Part shown: positions 59,340 to 64,000 of the stretch, one piece after another
Layout of the letters: each line of letters begins with the position of its first letter
Position numbering within the stretch: position 1 is the first letter of the stretch
Source: Isoetes taiwanensis
Lineage: Eukaryota; Streptophyta; Lycopodiopsida; Isoetales; Isoetaceae
Reading direction: 5' to 3'
NCBI GenBank assembly: GCA_021234155.1
Contig: JAJEKV010000105.1
Span: forward strand, 1,377,451 to 1,441,450
DNA: 64,000 bases
The notes under the pieces: generated by a model
What the model saw: only the letters and a program-made list of their open reading frames with translations
What the model was told of the DNA's origin: nothing
Database searches by the model: none
Position numbers and translations under genes: made by a program

Positions 59340-61751
59340 GTTCATTACATATGGAATGCAATTTTCAGCTCAAACAAAAGCTCGGGAAAGCGCAAACTGC
59401 CCTTGAATTCCAGGCGGGGAGGATGCAGCAGGACGCAGCAAATACCTGACAAATTTATAGTTTGTCAAATCTTGTCAAAGCATGATTGCATCGAGCAAGG
59501 CAGATCCATTCATGCAAGCATGCTATATAGAGAGTGAACTTGAATGATTCTGACATTTTGTGGGAGTTCACTTATTGATATGTATGCCAAAATGGGAGCT
59601 TGATGAGGCACATATGGTTTTTTACATCATTTGATCGCAATGCCTAAAAATCATTGCAGGATATGTCCAACATGGAGAAAATCACTCTGGTTTTAGGAAT
59701 GCTTGAGTAGGAATATGCCCAGAAATGGCTGGTCTCTAGGACTCACAACATGGACTGCAGGTAAATTATTTCCAGATGCCCAAGGAGAATCGTTCTTGCT
59801 TTGGAATGTCAAGATGTAGAAGGAAGGTATAAAGCCCATTAATGTCACTTTTCTAAGATTATATAAATCTGTTGTGCTAGTTCAGGCATGCCAGCAGGGT
59901 AGATACATTCACCAACAAAATTATTGAACAAGGTATCCATAGTTTGATGCTTTCATTGCAAATAATGACATGTATGCAAATGTGGTAGTCTGAAAGAAGC
60001 AAGTGTGAAACTTAGGAAGGATTGCAAACCCAGATGTTGTGACAGCGAGCAATGATCGCAGGGGATATGTGCAACATGGGAAGTAATTTGCCTTGATTGT
60101 TTTGAGAATATATAAATCCTAGCAAAGTCACAGTATACTTAAGTATTTTAAAAGCATGTGGCAAATATATGTCACATTACTAGGAAGACAATTTCATGAA
60201 ATGATTATTGAGGCTGGCCTTCAGCATGACATTGTTGTGGTAATACCCCGGTTTACATGTGCCAAAGCAAATCTGGGTGCACGAGGAGGCTCACAGTTTC
60301 TTGGCCAGGCTTGGATCGTGATGTGATTACATGGGCTGCAATGATTGCAGGTTACAGAACATGGAAGGGCCCGCTGCCTTAGAACATTTTGAGACCATGC
60401 AGCAAGAAGTAACCTGAACAGTTATATATCCGCATCATAAAAGCATGTGCCAATATCGAGGCAATTGAAAAGGGCATATTCAAAAGCAGATCTTTGCTTC
60501 AGCTCAGTCTTGATGCTGCTGTTGGAAGCGCCCCTCATTGATATGCGTATAAGAAATGTGAAGCTTAAAGGAGGTATAATGACAATATTTGACCTAATTG
60601 CCAAAGGAGACATCAATACAATTTGGAGCGCAATGATTGCAGGATATAATGAGTACGGTGAAGGTCTATGTATGTTGTGTTTCAAGACAGCAGATGACCA
60701 AAGCCTAACGTTGTAACATTTTTGAATGTTCTAAGAGCTTGTGGTTCTATAGGTGCTATAGAAAAGGGGAAGCATATTCACTTAAACAAATTATTGACAA
60801 TGGTTATTTCAATTTGTTGGCCGAGTGCCCTTGTGAACATGTATGCCAAATTGGGAACATAGAGGAGGCTAGAAAGTGTTGAAAAAATTGCCAAGTTAGG
60901 GACATATGACATGGGATTCCATGATTTGCAGGATATGCCCAGTCTGGTGATGTTTGTAAAAAGCAGTGTTTGGAATATATGCAAGAAGAAGGCATTGAAC
61001 CAAATGCTGTAACATTCGCTACTTACTGCTTACTTGTCCAGTCAGGCCTGGTGGATGGGGTTGTCTATGGCAGAAGACCATGGCACCAGATATATACCAC
61101 CTGATTGATCTTCTTGATCATTTAGGGACACCCTCGGTGAGCAGAGCATCTTCTGTACATCATTCCTCCAGATGTTATTGGTTGGACTTCTTTGCTTGCT
61201 GCCTGTGAGCAAGCATATACCAATTGTAAGACGAGGGTTGCTGAAAATTGGTCCCCTTCATGCTGGTGGATATGTTCTAATGTCAGGTGTCTATTCAGAT
61301 GCCTGTCTGGGGAAGTTAATGCTCTAAAAGTAGAAGAACTTAGGCAAAAAGTTCATATGCATGGAAGAAACCCGGCAAAGCATGGATTGAAGTTACAATA
61401 AAGGTTACTGTCATTGTTGGAGATAGAGCCCGCAGAGAGAAGAGATCCCTCCTGAAGACATTAACGATCGATGAAAGGCAGGATATCACGCCCAAGCTTG
61501 ATTTAGTGTTGCAGCAACTGTCTAATAAAGATAAAAAAGAAGATGCCTTGTGGACACTGAGAAACCCAGCCATAACTTTTGACTGGTACACCTCATAGGT
61601 ACTACTATTAGAGTTACTAAGAATCTAAAATTATTGCATGGACTGTCATAATGCAAATAAAGATAATAATCTCTAAGATTGAAACAAAATCAGGATGCTA
61701 TCGGATACACCATTTTACTGATGCCTCTTGTTGTTCCTGTGGGGATTTCGA
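59340..61751 (+). pseudogene. PPR-DYW protein pseudogene
   Basis: Plus strand, in broken frames: YIWNAIFS (59,347), DKFIVCQIL (59,447), QACQQGRYIHQQ (59,885), CANIEAIEKGI (60,450), DAAVGSAPLIDM (60,520), TIWSAMIAGYNEYGEG (60,617), CGSIGAIEKGKHIH (60,743), NMYAKLGNIEEA (60,838), then E-type KVEELRQK (61,328) and KKPGKAWIE-like sequence (61,365). The DYW deaminase follows: KLDLVLQQLSNKDKK (61,494), the HSE active site broken at 61,541-61,566, and the terminal HHFTDASCCSCGDF (61,709-61,750). DYW proteins edit C to U in organelle RNA. The active-site break and many shifts mean no enzyme as read, though some lesions may be sequence error. The zinc-site CGDCH is unreadable. Confidence 0.85.
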
Positions 61752-64000
61752 CGATAAACAGAGAACGTATGCCCTGATTTTCATTGCAACCGGGCTGATG
61801 GATTGAAAAACACTCCTTGGCACACAATTTATTTGGAGGAAGATATTCTAGTAACACCTGTTCAAGTCCTGGAATTCTAATGGGTAAATAGCCTCATTTT
61901 AAAGCTTGGCCAAGGTTTCTAAAGCATTATAGCATATCGACTACAAAATAAGATGCTATAATCTGATCAAGACGCACATCAATTTTAAATCGATGCATTA
62001 ATAACACTAAACAGGTCTCACAAGTAAGAAATATAAAGAGCTCATGCCTCAGATTTGCTTCACCATATCACAACAGCAGGCCGCGCACGGAGGGGTTGCT
62101 GCCCTCCGCGACCCCGAGAGTGAAATGGCTTAAATCACACCTTCAAAGTCGTTTTCAGCACAATCGACATATATATACTTGGAATATGCCACAAACTCAC
62201 GGATCAGGGTTTCCCTTTGAGGCAAACTCAAGAAACCTGACTCAAACATATCATGGAATGCTATTTCCATGCCCAATTCATAATTCATAAGGCAAGGCAT
62301 CATCATTCAAATACGCTAATAACTCACAAATTAAATAGGAAAGAAACACAATCCATTGGTTCCATTCAAACCTTGAAATATGTATCAGAAGACGAAGCAA
62401 GTGAATGGATGATTTCGCTATGTTTTAGCGTTTTATCGGGCTCAAATGCTGCACCATCAGCCCGCCTCCCCAAGAGAGATTCAAGGAATTGCTTTTATTG
62501 CTATTTTTGTTTTCTAAATTTGAAATTGCCCAAGATTTGGGTAACCACCTGATTTTATCATTGGGGACAAAGGACACTGTAAATGTACACCCTGTGGTGA
62601 CATTTGTCGCTGTTCTAAAACCAAGGTTAGAATCCATTGCCACGTTCGACATTTTATGGTAGAGAGTGGCGGCCCTCAATTTCCGGCGGAAGATCTTGAA
62701 TATGTGGGATTTGAAACCCACATTATGCCCAAAATCTATACCAAAGTGTCAAGAGATATATGAAGGCAACTAATTAATCCATGAGTATTCATGTTCACAA
62801 TGAATATATTACATCCAAGAGGCTCCTTAAATCTAAAAGGTACCTAATTATTAGCTTTATAACTTATTTATATTACCCATATATCATCATACCCCATCAT
62901 AACTATATTTGAAAGTGCGCAATCATTTAAATAAAGTGTTTAAAATAATCCCACTATGTAAACCGCCTTCTTAATGAATGGACCATAATCATTTCTAAGC
63001 AAGGCTTGTATCATGAATCTATGTTTTGTTTCTTAGCATTTCTTCTCAAACCAATGTGGTTGTTTAATCCGAAACATAATCAACAGTTCTTTTCTCCTCG
63101 CTACATGACCAACAAGGCCCCAGACATAACCGATTCTAGTAGTTTGATCTGTTCCTCGCATTATCCAAGGGTACTTAAATCAATGTGTTACATGAAGCTC
63201 CCTTTGAGACTGGCCTGGAATCCTTAGTTAAGAACCGAATATCTAAGTTGAACCCCCAACACCTTAACAAGAATAGAGATATTAATAATGCAACCTCACA
63301 TTAATCTTAGTGTTGTCCTCCAAATATAAAATGTGATAATGATTCATTAAGCGAAGAATGATTTTATAAGCTTCCTATGATTTCATGCCAGCATGCCTTG
63401 TCCCGTGCCCATCCGTCAGTACCAAGCTCAACACTGTTACTGATTCATTCGTGGGTAATAATGAAAGATCTTTGCACCGCCTGCCACCGGCGCGCTGATC
63501 CGCCAGTTAGATTCGTGACTATAAGGTGTCACCATACAAATGTTGAGGATTTATATTCTCATACTTGCTCCATGTATTTTTATAGACTCAAACAGTTAAA
63601 ACAGTAATTTTACCATATGAAGATCATTACCGTCACCGGTGATGATCCACGCCATTTTTCTGGAACCATGCCCAGATGTTATCCATAGTATAAGATCATC
63701 CTCAACCACATGTTGTTCAGGTGTTAGCATTTGTATTGCTCGTTGTTCAGAGTGGCATATGCCCTCAAAGTGCTGTCTCTCTCGAGTTTGTGTGCTCCAC
63801 TTGTTGGCCCATCTTCCCAAGTGTTCACATTGCTAGCTTAGGCACCCCAGACAAACACAAGATCATGCACTATAGTGCATTTATCTTAAGAACTCGAGGC
63901 AAACAGTTGTTGATTTCACCCGCACATGAAAACAATAGAACAAGGCAAGTATTACAAACGTAATATGTCACATGCAATCAACGTGAAGTACAACAGAGTT
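61752..64000. other. No gene recognised
   Basis: A/T-rich. A minus-strand frame at 62,721-62,425 (DSNLGFRTATNVTTGC) and several short plus frames match nothing I know. No repeats or structures stand out. Confidence 0.35.

Overview
This window is nuclear DNA of a land plant. It consists mostly of decayed transposable elements, tandem repeats and pseudogenes, with one well-formed intron-containing gene. That gene (32,908-37,444, plus strand) encodes a coiled-coil protein resembling CFAP157, a cilium/flagellum protein. A plant carrying such a gene should have swimming sperm, which excludes flowering plants and conifers and points to a fern, lycophyte, bryophyte, cycad or Ginkgo. Two degraded PPR genes, one with a DYW tail, and gypsy elements of a fungal/bryophyte-like type fit a seed-free vascular plant best. 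That placement is inference.

Layout. 1-3.45 kb: the 5' part of a minus-strand LTR retrotransposon (LTR, tRNA-iMet primer site, hairpin leader, internal TATA box, and a first ORF starting with the histone H3 tail sequence ARTKQTAR). 3.45-6.2 kb: weakly coding and strand-biased DNA. 6.2-15.85 kb: a plus-strand chromovirus (Ty3/gypsy) sharing that LTR and leader type, with an extra ORF before gag, then gag, protease, RT, RNase H, integrase, chromodomain, polypurine tract and 3' LTR; its 5' LTR is missing. 16.9-20.7 kb: a second, more decayed gypsy element whose leader also carries a row of hairpins; an integrase fragment of similar type lies at 28.2-29.1 kb. 22.5-23.0 kb: a broken NF-YB (CCAAT-binding) gene. 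23.9-24.8 kb: a LINE remnant. 24.9-25.1 kb: a long trinucleotide microsatellite. 27.08-27.75 kb: a non-autonomous hAT element with a perfect 8-bp target duplication. 32.9-37.4 kb: the CFAP157-like gene. 37.8-50.1 kb: arrays of a 21-bp palindromic minisatellite inside a higher-order repeat, plus two duplicated blocks whose order differs between copies. 53.4-54.9 kb: decayed minisatellite. 56.7-58.2 kb (minus) and 59.3-61.75 kb (plus): divergent PPR pseudogenes. The rest has no recognisable gene.

Two points affect how everything else is read. First, where duplicated blocks can be compared base by base, CAG/CTG in one copy repeatedly matches a CG-containing string in the other, in both directions. 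That is not a known mutation pattern and looks like a consensus error at methylated CHG sites, so some 'pseudogene' lesions may be technical. Second, the CFAP157-like gene keeps clean splice sites and phases, so its sequence looks reliable. All functional calls come from reading translations by eye; no database search was run.
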